Shown: one piece after another, positions 1 through 7,933 of the stretch | Layout: every line of letters begins with the position of its first letter | Position numbering within the stretch: the first letter of the stretch is position 1 | Assembly (NCBI GenBank): GCA_002311455.1 | Contig: DCAJ01000004.1 | Coordinates: 1 to 17,621, forward strand | DNA: 17,621 bases | Reading direction: 5' to 3' | Source: Anaerolineales bacterium UBA1136 | GTDB lineage: Bacteria > Chloroflexota > Anaerolineae > Anaerolineales > UBA11657 | Notes under the pieces: generated by a model | The model's input: the letters and a program-made list of their open reading frames with translations, nothing else | The model's database searches: none | What the model was told of the DNA's origin: nothing | Position numbers and translations under genes: made by a program

Positions 1-2
1 CT

Positions 3-761
3 CAGTCTGTCTACACAGACAGCTTAGATCAGCTAGGTGGTGTAGATTTGAGAGCTATTGTGATAAGAGACAAATATCAAACCGCTAGAGCTTGGCAGTT
101 GTTTGAGCAGGATGGAACTCGAACTGAGATTATGCGCACAGACATTAATGAATTTCTTGATGAAACTCCCACTTATGATGAGATGCCTGCTGATTATCGT
201 GATGCAAAAGGATTTCATCTCTCATGGGGACGCGATCTAAATGAATTGAGGGGCCTGGTTTCTGATTTGCGTAAATCTAATCCAAAAACCTGTTTGTTGT
301 GGGAACCATCAATTGATCATATGAAATGTGAGGTAACTGAGTATAGAGAATTACTTTATCAGATCAACGTTTTTTCTCCAGATATTGACCAGGCAGCAGC
401 CCTAACAGGTTTAGAAGATGCACCAGACATGGCATCAGAATTTCTAGATTGGGGTGCAAAAATTGTTGCGATACGTATGGGTGAACGAGGTTCATATTTG
501 GCAACTAGTGATGGTGGTGCTTGGCTTATACCCGCTGTAGCCAAAAATATAGTGGATGTAACAGGAGCAGGTAATGCCTACTGCGGAGGTATGTTGGTTG
601 GTGTTGCTAATGGTATTGATATACCAGAAGCAGCACTCCGTGCTTCAGTTAGTGCTAGCTATGCTCTGGAGCAATTTGGTGTTCCAAAATTTAGCAACAC
701 TTTAGGAGACGAATCTATGTCAAGATTGATATGGGCTAGGAAGCATATTGTAGAATACTAG
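3..761 (+). CDS. PfkB/ribokinase-superfamily kinase, MAK32-like (5' end outside window)
   Basis: The frame is open through the left edge, so this is the C-terminal part of a longer protein; the TTG at 48 is not a convincing start because the Gly-Gly substrate-binding region of PfkB kinases is missing and must lie upstream. What remains carries the PfkB C-terminal signature, but it reads VDVTGAGNAYCGG: the usual catalytic Asp of GAGD is Asn (codon 573-575). The same GAGN/GGGN form, followed by an ALEQxGxPK segment as seen here near the C-terminus, is to my recollection typical of the fungal MAK32 group. PfkB enzymes phosphorylate sugars or nucleosides with ATP; with the base changed to Asn, catalysis may be weak or altered. 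The substrate is unknown. It is the first of four PfkB-type proteins in the window, 71 bp upstream of an ABC exporter unit. Confidence 0.8.
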   Translation, partial: QSVYTDSLDQLGGVDLRAIVIRDKYQTARAWQLFEQDGTRTEIMRTDINEFLDETPTYDEMPADYRDAKGFHLSWGRDLNELRGLVSDLRKSNPKTCLLWEPSIDHMKCEVTEYRELLYQINVFSPDIDQAAALTGLEDAPDMASEFLDWGAKIVAIRMGERGSYLATSDGGAWLIPAVAKNIVDVTGAGNAYCGGMLVGVANGIDIPEAALRASVSASYALEQFGVPKFSNTLGDESMSRLIWARKHIVEY

Positions 762-795
762 GGATGATATATTTATTGAATTATGAACACACGAA

Positions 796-824
796 TTGAT
801 TATATGGTGACTACTAGTTATAAT
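796..824 (+). promoter_or_regulatory. Sigma70-type promoter for the ABC exporter operon
   Basis: TTGATT (796-801) and TATAAT (819-824) are separated by exactly 17 bases, five of six and six of six matches to consensus. The expected transcription start, six to eight bases after the -10 box, falls at about 830-832, directly before the ATG at 833, so this transcript would be leaderless or nearly so. Confidence 0.6.
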
Positions 825-832
825 GGTGACTT

Positions 833-1780
833 ATGATTAGTACTCGTAATCTTACTAAAACATATCCGGAAGTTGAAGCGGTTAAGGATGTTACTTTGAA
901 CGTTCATGCGGGAGAGGTGTATGGCTTCTTAGGACCGAATGGAGCTGGGAAAAGTACTACAATTGCTATGTTGTTAGGGTTAGAAAAACCCACATCGGGC
1001 GAATTGTCACTCTTCGGTACGTCGCTTGAAAATAACTATTTCAGTATAAAGAATGCAATAGGCGTAGTTGGTGAGAACCCATACTTTTTTGATGAGATGA
1101 CTGCATGGGAGTATCTTTCATTCCATGCAGATATTTTCAGGATTGAGTCTAAAGAAAATAGAATTAATCAACTCATGGAGCACGTTGGACTTAGACAATA
1201 TGCGAATATACGTCCAAGTGAGTATTCACGTGGTATGCGTCAGAAGCTTAGCTTTGTAAGAGCACTATTGCACAAACCCGATTTACTAATATTGGACGAA
1301 CCTGTGTCTGGGCTAGATCCACATGGTATCCGACAGATACGTGAGTTGATTGAGGAGCAGAAAAAGTCCGGCACGACTATTTTTATTTCTTCACATATAT
1401 TGTCAGAAATTGAACGTACTGCGGATCGCATTGCTATTATGCATAAAGGTAAGTTACTAGTGGAGGACAATCTGGATGGACTCCGCTATTCTGTCGACCA
1501 ATCTGTGCGAGTGAATGTTGAAGTAACTCATGTACCTGAGTCCCTGCCTACAGTGCTTTCTGATGTACCATACATTGTAGATCATAATATAAATGGGCAA
1601 CATATTGAAATTCGTCTCGATGGAAGCTCAGATCATCGTGCAGAAGTATCTGCTGCAATCACTGCATCTGGAACTACAATAATCGGCATGGAGACCAGGA
1701 AGGCAAGCCTAGAGGAAACTTTCATGACTTTTACTGATGACAATGTTGTTGGTTTGTCGAAAGCAGGTGAAGTAGAGTGA
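833..1780 (+). CDS. ABC-2 type exporter, ATP-binding subunit
   Basis: A cytoplasmic ATPase that would drive the membrane permease encoded next. Walker A is GPNGAGKST (residues 34-42), the signature motif is YSRGMRQ (131-137), Walker B is LLILDEP (151-157) with the D-loop SGLDP after it, and the switch His is in SSH (186-188). The position of the Q-loop glutamine reads GEN, a form seen in DrrA/CcmA-like ATPases. About 100 residues follow the nucleotide-binding domain, as is common in that group; total length 315 is normal. The ATG start gives a standard N-terminus, with a consensus promoter immediately before it. The stop overlaps the GTG of the permease gene (GTGA at 1777-1780). The substrate cannot be read from sequence; lipids, glycans, peptides or drugs are all possible for this family. 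Confidence 0.93.
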   Translation: MISTRNLTKTYPEVEAVKDVTLNVHAGEVYGFLGPNGAGKSTTIAMLLGLEKPTSGELSLFGTSLENNYFSIKNAIGVVGENPYFFDEMTAWEYLSFHADIFRIESKENRINQLMEHVGLRQYANIRPSEYSRGMRQKLSFVRALLHKPDLLILDEPVSGLDPHGIRQIRELIEEQKKSGTTIFISSHILSEIERTADRIAIMHKGKLLVEDNLDGLRYSVDQSVRVNVEVTHVPESLPTVLSDVPYIVDHNINGQHIEIRLDGSSDHRAEVSAAITASGTTIIGMETRKASLEETFMTFTDDNVVGLSKAGEVE

Positions 1781-2619
1781 ACGATTCCAAAAAGATGTAT
1801 AAGCAGATGCAGACAGCTATAATTATGCATAAGCGTGATTTACGTATTGCCTTGTTCGGACCTGTTCTTCATATATTTACTACGGTGTCCATATTAGTAG
1901 GTATAGTGATTATTAGAAATTACCTTAGCTACATAGAGTCTAATGGTCTGTACCCGATGCCTGATTTGTTTTCTTTTCCTTTTAGATGGGTCATCATCGT
2001 TACTGGTGTATACATTGCATTTTCTGCAGTAGTGGCTATTGCTCGTGAGAGAGAGAGCGGAGCAATGGAGTTACTATTCTACGGACCTGTCGACAATGTG
2101 TCATACGTTATTGGTAAATACTCAGCGCAGTTTACCCTATATTGTTTGCTCATTGTTCTGTACTTAATATGCTTTTTAATACTTTCTAATATAACTGGAG
2201 TGCAAATTCCGGCAAGTTTCTTTATGATGATGCTTCTGTCCGTGTTCACAGGCGCTTATTTGATATCTGTGGGAGTATTTGTGTCAATGGTGTCAACTAG
2301 TGTAAGGTCTGCTACGCTTGTGTTCTTAGCATTGATTGCGAGCACACTACTCATTCAGGGTTCGCAAGCTTGGCTATCCAATATAGCTCCGGTGTCTGAT
2401 TACTATAACCCAGTACTATTGTTGCAGCAATTGCTTGGCTGGGTGCAGATTGGGTTAAGTTGGCTATCTCCATTTTCATATCTAAATTATGGTGTGGATG
2501 AAATGTTACGTGGCAATATGAACGCATTTTTGAGAGTGATTGGATTATCGATTGTATTTTGTCTGGTGTTCATTGTGAGCAGCGTCATTGGTCTGAAATT
2601 TCGTGGGGTACGTCAATGA
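1777..2619 (+). CDS. ABC-2 type exporter, permease subunit
   Basis: A polytopic membrane protein of 280 residues with six probable helices (about 26-47, 70-89, 117-137, 147-171, 180-195 and 253-273). Between helices two and three is RERESGAMELL (90-100), the conserved ABC-2 coupling segment, followed by a loop typical of NosY/CcmB-like permeases. The GTG start at 1777 overlaps the ATPase stop and has an AGGTGA ribosome-binding site at 1765-1770; an ATG at 1795 is a weaker alternative. It would pair with the preceding ATPase as a homodimeric permease. The stop overlaps the next ATG (ATGA at 2616-2619), so all three genes are probably translationally coupled. Confidence 0.9.
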   Translation: MNDSKKMYKQMQTAIIMHKRDLRIALFGPVLHIFTTVSILVGIVIIRNYLSYIESNGLYPMPDLFSFPFRWVIIVTGVYIAFSAVVAIARERESGAMELLFYGPVDNVSYVIGKYSAQFTLYCLLIVLYLICFLILSNITGVQIPASFFMMMLLSVFTGAYLISVGVFVSMVSTSVRSATLVFLALIASTLLIQGSQAWLSNIAPVSDYYNPVLLLQQLLGWVQIGLSWLSPFSYLNYGVDEMLRGNMNAFLRVIGLSIVFCLVFIVSSVIGLKFRGVRQ

Positions 2620-4070
2620 AAAAGATCGTTGCTGCTATATTGTTGTCATGGCTTGGCTTGATTAGTACGGGCGCAAACTTTGGTATGGTTGCTGCTGAAA
2701 CTGATACAGAAAGGCGAGAAGAGTTTGTTTACGGAGTTAATGCCTATAATGGCACACTGTATCACGGCGTATTTCATCCTCCTAGTGTTGACACAATATA
2801 TTTGCTTGCAGATAAAGTTAACATTATCTCCCCGCGCAAAACCATAATCTATTATTGGGCGGTCACAAATGAATATAAAGCCGATTTCGACAGTATGAAC
2901 GAAGATATACCAGGATCTCTGGAAATCAGGTTGAACGGCCAACTTGTACTTACGGTGGAGCCTACAGATTATGTCATTCAGTATCCGGAAGGTATTACAC
3001 GAGGAGAGGCAGAAGTATACTTAGGTGGGGCTGCACAGAGAAAATATAATGAGTGGGAAGAAGCCTTGAAAATATACCGAATGGCTGTCTCGGAATATTA
3101 TGCGGATTCGCGTGATTGGCAAACGGAGCTAAGTGAGCGGGTTCAGTCCGGAGAAATCACCTCGGAAGATGATGTGCTTGTGTCCCAGCCTGTAAGACCT
3201 GCTGAATTTCTATACTCTAGCACCAAAGTTTTTAGGGGTGTGCCACTGATTTTGCCTCCTGGCACCTACGATATTCAACTGCGTAACGATGACGGAAAAA
3301 TAGTAGCCGATAGTGTAAAGAAACTGGTTGTATTTCGTTCAGATAGAGTTGGCGTAGGATATACGGTTATACCTGAAGACAAATGGACCACTCCAGAGCA
3401 GACTTATAGTCCAGGAGAGATACTTTACGTCAGAACCAATAGCGTACTTTATTTGGAACCTTTTTTTGAAAGCGAATATAACGACCAATATTTTGCCCAC
3501 TTGGAAGCACCACAGGCTCCGCTCTTTGTGAATTCTGGTTGGACATGGATAAAAGAGGAAAATTTCAAACCCTCAGGGACATCTTGGCAGAGATCAGGAG
3601 ATGCTCCCGATGAAACGTTTATTGGTGAGCGTCGTCCTGGGCGTTATATAAACGACGAAGGCATAGGATATGATATGCAAGTAGTAGAAAGGAATATGCT
3701 GCAGGAGTCTATTACGTTTGAAGATTTTATGGTGCGCCAGACGCCAGGTAAGGCCTTAGGTTACGAGATTCTTGAAGCGATGGAAGGTCTGTCCCAGGGT
3801 ATGCGTGAGCGTTCGCCTGATTTCTCGGCGTTTCGAGTAATGGTGCGCAGATCACTTCAGGATCTCGGGATAAACCTACAGGGAGATGATGGTGCCATTC
3901 TTAGTGGTAGTAGTAGAACAGTAGATGTGGTTAGAGAGAGTGGTTCTACTGACCTATTTCTTGCACTATTATTTCCAATTGGACTAGGGATAGTCATGGT
4001 TGGGTATAGGCGGTACACCTTAAAAAGACATCGAGAGAAACTCTCGATGGCACAAAGAGAAAACAGTTAA
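2616..4070 (+). CDS. Secreted protein with C-terminal membrane anchor, ABC exporter partner, unknown function
   Basis: I do not recognise the family. The ATG at 2616 is chosen because it overlaps the permease stop, has a GGGG ribosome-binding stretch at 2605-2608, and begins a clear signal peptide: a Lys pair, a hydrophobic core to about residue 23, and a likely cleavage after VAA (25-27). The mature part is about 420 residues, rich in charged and aromatic residues, with beta-rich-looking stretches and one helical segment near residues 130-175. One hydrophobic helix (about 447-463) is followed by a basic tail of 21 residues, giving an extracellular domain tethered to the membrane. Only two cysteine-free ends and no catalytic motif were noticed. 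The overlap with the exporter genes suggests it works with that exporter, for example in substrate capture or hand-off, which is an inference. Confidence 0.75.
   Translation: MKKIVAAILLSWLGLISTGANFGMVAAETDTERREEFVYGVNAYNGTLYHGVFHPPSVDTIYLLADKVNIISPRKTIIYYWAVTNEYKADFDSMNEDIPGSLEIRLNGQLVLTVEPTDYVIQYPEGITRGEAEVYLGGAAQRKYNEWEEALKIYRMAVSEYYADSRDWQTELSERVQSGEITSEDDVLVSQPVRPAEFLYSSTKVFRGVPLILPPGTYDIQLRNDDGKIVADSVKKLVVFRSDRVGVGYTVIPEDKWTTPEQTYSPGEILYVRTNSVLYLEPFFESEYNDQYFAHLEAPQAPLFVNSGWTWIKEENFKPSGTSWQRSGDAPDETFIGERRPGRYINDEGIGYDMQVVERNMLQESITFEDFMVRQTPGKALGYEILEAMEGLSQGMRERSPDFSAFRVMVRRSLQDLGINLQGDDGAILSGSSRTVDVVRESGSTDLFLALLFPIGLGIVMVGYRRYTLKRHREKLSMAQRENS
4029..4049. repeat. Perfect 9-bp inverted repeat with 3-base loop at the gene's 3' end
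   Basis: CATCGAGAG (4029-4037) and CTCTCGATG (4041-4049) flank AAA. The hairpin lies inside the last codons of the anchored-protein gene, 19 bases before its stop. Read on the minus strand it is followed by TCTTTTTA, the layout of an intrinsic terminator; read on the plus strand no T tract follows. It may end antisense transcription or protect the 3' end of the exporter mRNA. Confidence 0.6.
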
Positions 4071-4164
4071 TCAGTGTGATTTTGACTGTTTAGACCTCCT
4101 GTCAGATATAAGTATTGTGTCTGGTGTAGACCAGCCATAATGAAATATCCAATAGATCTACCCA

Positions 4165-4170
4165 TATAAT
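4165..4170 (+). promoter_or_regulatory. Possible -10 box (TATAAT) for the second PfkB kinase operon
   Basis: A perfect TATAAT lies 32 bases before the ATG at 4203 in the 132-base gap after the exporter unit, with a GAGGGG ribosome-binding site at 4185-4190. No recognisable -35 box sits 16-18 bases upstream, so support is partial. The rest of the gap holds only a weak 5-bp hairpin (4121-4134). Confidence 0.35.
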
Positions 4171-4202
4171 TTAATAGCATTTACGAGGGGACATTTTAGC
4201 CA

Positions 4203-5150
4203 ATGAAAATGTTATGCATAGGTGATTTGGTTGCTGATTTGGTGGTGCCCATTCGTGAACTACCATTGCGTCCTGAAGAGCATCAGCTAGCCAATGAATG
4301 TTTGTTCGTTGCGGGTGGCACTAGTAATACTCTTATAGTTACTGCTCGTTTAGGTTTGGAAGCTCAGGCGGTTGGGGCGGTTGGTGATGATTGGTTGGGA
4401 AAATTGGTATTACAACAACTTACTGAAGATAATGTATCGATTAAGTATGTGCAGGTTGTGCCTAGTGCAATTACTACAATGTCGATAGAATTGGTGGACA
4501 CTAACGCACAACATGTTTTCGTTGGTGCTTTAGGTAAAGGTTCAGTTGTTGACTTATCTGCTGATTTAGATACTATGTTGTCTGGAGTAGAAGCTGTATT
4601 TTGTACTAGTTATGCTTTGGGCGGCCACTCGCTCTTTAGTTCTTCTAGTAGTCTAGAAATATTTAAACATGCTGACAAATGTGGAATTTCCACCTTTTTT
4701 GATCTAGGGCCCGCTGCTTATTCAATTGATCGGAACATTGTTGAGCAAGCAATCAAGGCTAGTACTGTGGTGCTAGCTACTAGGGAGGAAATAATTACTT
4801 GGACAGGAAGTAATGACAAAATACAGGCTACTAAAGAAATTCTTAGTTTGGGAGCTGAGATTGTAGTTATTAAATGCGGTGGTGAAGGTTGTGTAATAAT
4901 GTCGTCTCAAGATGAAATCGGGTTAGATGGTTTTGAGGTTGTGGTACGTGATTCTGCAGGCGCTGGGGATGCGTTTGCCGGCGCATTTATATTTGGGTAT
5001 CTAAGCAAATATAGTCTTGCTGAATCTGGGACCATAGCAAATGCTACTGGGGCAATTACAGTGACGCGTGTAGGTACTGGTCCTTATGTACCACAGCGTG
5101 CAGAGATATTTGACATGCTAAAGTTACATAGTATAACCGTTGGTGAATAG
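4203..5150 (+). CDS. PfkB-family carbohydrate/nucleoside kinase
   Basis: A full-length member (315 residues) of the ribokinase superfamily, which transfers phosphate from ATP to a sugar or nucleoside hydroxyl in the cytoplasm. The N-terminal strand MLCIGDLVADL, the Gly-Gly motif in VAGGTSNT (37-44) with GAVGDDWLGK after it, and the C-terminal signature DSAGAGDAFAGAF with catalytic Asp at 256 are all present, so it should be active. Similarity to a specific member (ribokinase, fructokinase, adenosine kinase) is not strong enough to name the substrate. The start has GAGGGG upstream at 4185-4190; an ATG two codons later is possible. The adenosine deaminase gene follows 41 bp downstream, which makes a nucleoside or ribose derivative a reasonable guess only. 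Confidence 0.9.
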   Translation: MKMLCIGDLVADLVVPIRELPLRPEEHQLANECLFVAGGTSNTLIVTARLGLEAQAVGAVGDDWLGKLVLQQLTEDNVSIKYVQVVPSAITTMSIELVDTNAQHVFVGALGKGSVVDLSADLDTMLSGVEAVFCTSYALGGHSLFSSSSSLEIFKHADKCGISTFFDLGPAAYSIDRNIVEQAIKASTVVLATREEIITWTGSNDKIQATKEILSLGAEIVVIKCGGEGCVIMSSQDEIGLDGFEVVVRDSAGAGDAFAGAFIFGYLSKYSLAESGTIANATGAITVTRVGTGPYVPQRAEIFDMLKLHSITVGE

Positions 5151-5191
5151 ACTATTGTAATCATGTCAATACGATTATAAGGAGAAACAAT

Positions 5192-6244
5192 ATGGATATT
5201 GCAGCCAGTGTTCCCAAATCTGAGTTACATTTGCATCTTGACGGATCCTTGGACCCGGAATTTATCGCTGCTCGTGCCGCAGACAGGGGTATAGAGTTGC
5301 CTGTAGAAGCTGTAAACCTCAGAGAATACTTGCACGACATGAAGAGCAAGCGGGCACACATTGGTAGTAGTGTGTCTTCGTCTTCAAATTGGTCAAACTT
5401 TGATTTTTGTAATCAATTCTTACAGACAAAAGATGAACTTAGTGAGGCTACATTTTCTCTATGCAAGGTATTAATTGATGATAATGTGGTTCTAGCTGAG
5501 ATTCGATTTTGTCCTGCGCTTCATACTTTTGAGAACTTGGAAGCAAATGATGCAGTTGATGCTGTGGTGTCAGGATTTCGTGAAGCGGAGCAAACTCTAA
5601 ATATGCGTGGCGGTGTGATCGTTTGTGCATTGCGATCATATCCTGTGGAGCATACAATCGAAATGGCGGAATTGGCTGCAGCATGGCTCGGTAAAGGAGT
5701 CGTAGGGTTTGACATAGCTGGTGATGAAGGTGCTTTTCCATTGGATATTCATGAATCTGGTATAAAAGAGGCGTTGCGTAGGAATGTACCAATGACCTTA
5801 CATGCAGGTGAATGGCCTGTAGATACAGTCAATAATATTGCACTTGCTGTGGATTCAGGTGTTGACCGTATAGGTCATGGAGCTACTTTGTGTCAGGATG
5901 TTAAACTTATGGAACTGGTTGCTGCTAAGGGTATTACTGTCGAATGTTGTTTGACAAGTAATGTAGGATGGAAGTTTCCATCTTATGCATCTCATCCTAT
6001 TAGAAACATGTTCGAAGCGGGAGTCAAGGTTTGCATTAACTCGGATAATTTGTTGTTGTCGGGCACTTTTGATCGTGAGGCATACTCAAGTGGAGAAGTA
6101 CGGCGATTAGTTGAGGATGTCGGTTTCACCTGGGAGCAAGCAAGACAAGTTTTACTTAATGGTGTTAAGGCTTCTTTTAGTCCCGGAATAGATGAAGATT
6201 GGATTTTCCAATATGAACAAAGATTGGATAAAGCTTTGTCGTAG
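5192..6244 (+). CDS. add: Adenosine deaminase-family protein
   Basis: Hydrolytic deaminase of the amidohydrolase fold, predicted to convert adenosine (or deoxyadenosine) to inosine plus ammonia in purine salvage. The zinc ligands are in place: HLHLDGS (His13, His15), HAGE (His204, with catalytic Glu207) and Asp285, along with GDE (178-180), RIGHG (His229) and CLTSN (253-257). The segment around Asp285 reads INSDN rather than the NTDD of E. coli and mammalian enzymes: Asp285, the zinc ligand, is kept, but the next residue, which contacts purine N7 in classical enzymes, is Asn286. An NTDN form is, as I recall, common in actinobacterial and related homologues, so activity on adenosine is likely but a different nucleoside is possible. 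Length 350 is normal. A strong ribosome-binding site, AAGGAGA (5179-5185), fixes the ATG. Confidence 0.9.
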   Translation: MDIAASVPKSELHLHLDGSLDPEFIAARAADRGIELPVEAVNLREYLHDMKSKRAHIGSSVSSSSNWSNFDFCNQFLQTKDELSEATFSLCKVLIDDNVVLAEIRFCPALHTFENLEANDAVDAVVSGFREAEQTLNMRGGVIVCALRSYPVEHTIEMAELAAAWLGKGVVGFDIAGDEGAFPLDIHESGIKEALRRNVPMTLHAGEWPVDTVNNIALAVDSGVDRIGHGATLCQDVKLMELVAAKGITVECCLTSNVGWKFPSYASHPIRNMFEAGVKVCINSDNLLLSGTFDREAYSSGEVRRLVEDVGFTWEQARQVLLNGVKASFSPGIDEDWIFQYEQRLDKALS

Positions 6245-6274
6245 TGACGCAAATAAGTAGGTGTACCTAAGGTC

Positions 6275-6967
6275 ATGGATCATTTCAAAAATATCTATAA
6301 CAATATGGCGGTTGAATATCATCGTATGATCGAATATGAAGATGTTGATGGCAATCTACATAATACCATCGTTCAACTTCTGCCTTCAGATGTGACTAGT
6401 GTACTGGATATAGGCAGTGGAACCGGAAGAATTCCATTGTTGTTATCTGACACCAAATTGAACGTTATTGGCCTGGATTTATATTGGGTAATGCTACAAG
6501 AAAATTCTCGCCAGCGCAGTTTGTCTACTGGTTCGTGGTTGCTAGCACAAGGCGACGCAGGAGTGCTTCCAATGCTATCAGATGGTTTTGATGTTGTAAC
6601 TGCAGGCTGGGTTTTGGGGCATACATGTAGCTGGCACTTGGATTGGCAAACGAAGCTGGATGTAGTATTGAATGAAATGCATCGGGTGGTTCGTAATCAA
6701 GGAGTTATAATCATTATGGAGACTCTTACTACTGGCAGTGATATACCAACTCCCCCAACAGCAGAATTGGCAGACTATTATGAGTGGCTTGAAAACTCAA
6801 GGGGCTTTTCTAGGAAGGAAATCAGAACAGATTATAGGTTTCCAAACGTGAAGGAAGCGATAAACAATACTGAGTTTTTTTTCGGAGAACAACTTAGCAG
6901 TATGATTGTTGAAAATAATTGGAGTCGTCTTCCTGAGTGCACAGGTGTTTGGAGTAAAATTGTATGA
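6275..6967 (+). CDS. Class I SAM-dependent methyltransferase
   Basis: A 230-residue Rossmann-fold methyltransferase. Motif I is VLDIGSGTG (43-51), the acidic residue for the SAM ribose is Asp68 in GLDLY, and a GDAGVLP segment (93-99) with DVVTAGWVLGH marks the later strands, as in UbiE-like enzymes. The acceptor cannot be deduced; small molecules, nucleosides or lipids are all acceptors in this family. The ATG at 6275 has only AAGG two bases upstream, so initiation may rely on coupling with adenosine deaminase, which ends 30 bp earlier. It lies between adenosine deaminase and ribokinase, so a role with modified nucleosides can be suggested but not shown. Confidence 0.88.
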   Translation: MDHFKNIYNNMAVEYHRMIEYEDVDGNLHNTIVQLLPSDVTSVLDIGSGTGRIPLLLSDTKLNVIGLDLYWVMLQENSRQRSLSTGSWLLAQGDAGVLPMLSDGFDVVTAGWVLGHTCSWHLDWQTKLDVVLNEMHRVVRNQGVIIIMETLTTGSDIPTPPTAELADYYEWLENSRGFSRKEIRTDYRFPNVKEAINNTEFFFGEQLSSMIVENNWSRLPECTGVWSKIV

Positions 6968-7015
6968 GAATATCCATTGTAGTTTGGCAAATCTATACAA
7001 GGATTGGGTGATGAT

Positions 7016-7933
7016 ATGAGTGTTGTTATATACGGTAGCATCAATACTGACTTGATTACTTACACTCCAAATCTTCCACGGCGGGGAGAGACTTTGCTTG
7101 GGACTTCCTATCTTATGGCTCTAGGTGGAAAAGGTGCAAATCAGGCCGTAGCTGCTGCGAAATTAGGTGCAGATGTAAATATGGTGGGACATGTAGGTGA
7201 TGATACATTTGGTCGTCAGGTGCTAGAGCAACTGACTGATTATGGTGTGGATGTAGCTAATGTTGAAATGGTTTCTGATCAAGGTAGTGGATTGGCTGTG
7301 ATTAGTGTGGACGATAATGGGGAAAACACAATTATTGTTTTATCAGGAGCTAATATGCAGTTTGATCAGCAAGATGTTAACCGTACTGAGAGTCTATTTG
7401 ACGATGCTAAAGTTTTGTTGTTACAACTGGAAGTTCCAGTTGAAGCAGATTTAGCCGTTGCTCGTGCAGCGCATGCTAAGGGTATTACAGTGGTATTGGA
7501 TCCAGCCCCAGCAGCAGAATTGCCAGATGAGTTGTATGGTGCGGTTGATATATTGACCCCGAATGAGGTGGAGACCGAAATGATGGTTGGTATACGACCT
7601 TCCTCTCAGCAGGAAGCTGCTGAAGCGGCTAAGATATTGCAAAGTCGTGGGATCCATACAGTGATTGTCACACTTGGTTCTGAAGGAGTATTTTGCGCAT
7701 CAGGATCTAGGACTACATATATACCAGCGTTCGATGTAGATGCTATTGACACTGTAGGTTCAGGCGATGCTTTCAATGGTGGGCTGGCAGTAGCAATTTC
7801 AGAGGGTATGGAGATTGATGAGGCTCTGGAGTGGGGTGCCGCAGCTGGTGCGCTTAGTACGACCCGGTCTGGAGCAGCTGGTGCTATGCCTGATAGAACT
7901 GAAGTGATTAGTCTGATATCTAATAGTAGGTAG
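7016..7933 (+). CDS. rbsK: Ribokinase
   Basis: Predicted to phosphorylate D-ribose to ribose 5-phosphate with ATP, feeding ribose from nucleoside breakdown into the pentose phosphate pool. The N-terminus VVIYGSINTDL, the signature GGKGANQAVAAAKLGA (37-52), the TPNEVE motif, and DTVGSGDAFNGG with catalytic Asp251 are all strongly ribokinase-like. Length 305 is typical. The ATG at 7016 is preferred to the in-frame TTG at 7004, which has no proper ribosome-binding site; AAGGA (6999-7003) and GGGTG (7006-7010) lie before the ATG. The last 14 bases overlap the end of the convergent kinase-glycosylase fusion gene, and no terminator separates them. Confidence 0.93.
   Translation: MSVVIYGSINTDLITYTPNLPRRGETLLGTSYLMALGGKGANQAVAAAKLGADVNMVGHVGDDTFGRQVLEQLTDYGVDVANVEMVSDQGSGLAVISVDDNGENTIIVLSGANMQFDQQDVNRTESLFDDAKVLLLQLEVPVEADLAVARAAHAKGITVVLDPAPAAELPDELYGAVDILTPNEVETEMMVGIRPSSQQEAAEAAKILQSRGIHTVIVTLGSEGVFCASGSRTTYIPAFDVDAIDTVGSGDAFNGGLAVAISEGMEIDEALEWGAAAGALSTTRSGAAGAMPDRTEVISLISNSR

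Noticed and set aside
4121..4134. CTGGT-GTAG-ACCAG hairpin after the exporter unit, considered as a terminator
   Set aside because: Only five base pairs and no T tract follows on either strand.
5448..5792. 114-codon open frame on the minus strand
   Set aside because: It lies wholly within adenosine deaminase, whose motifs and strong ribosome-binding site are clear; its translation has no recognisable domain.
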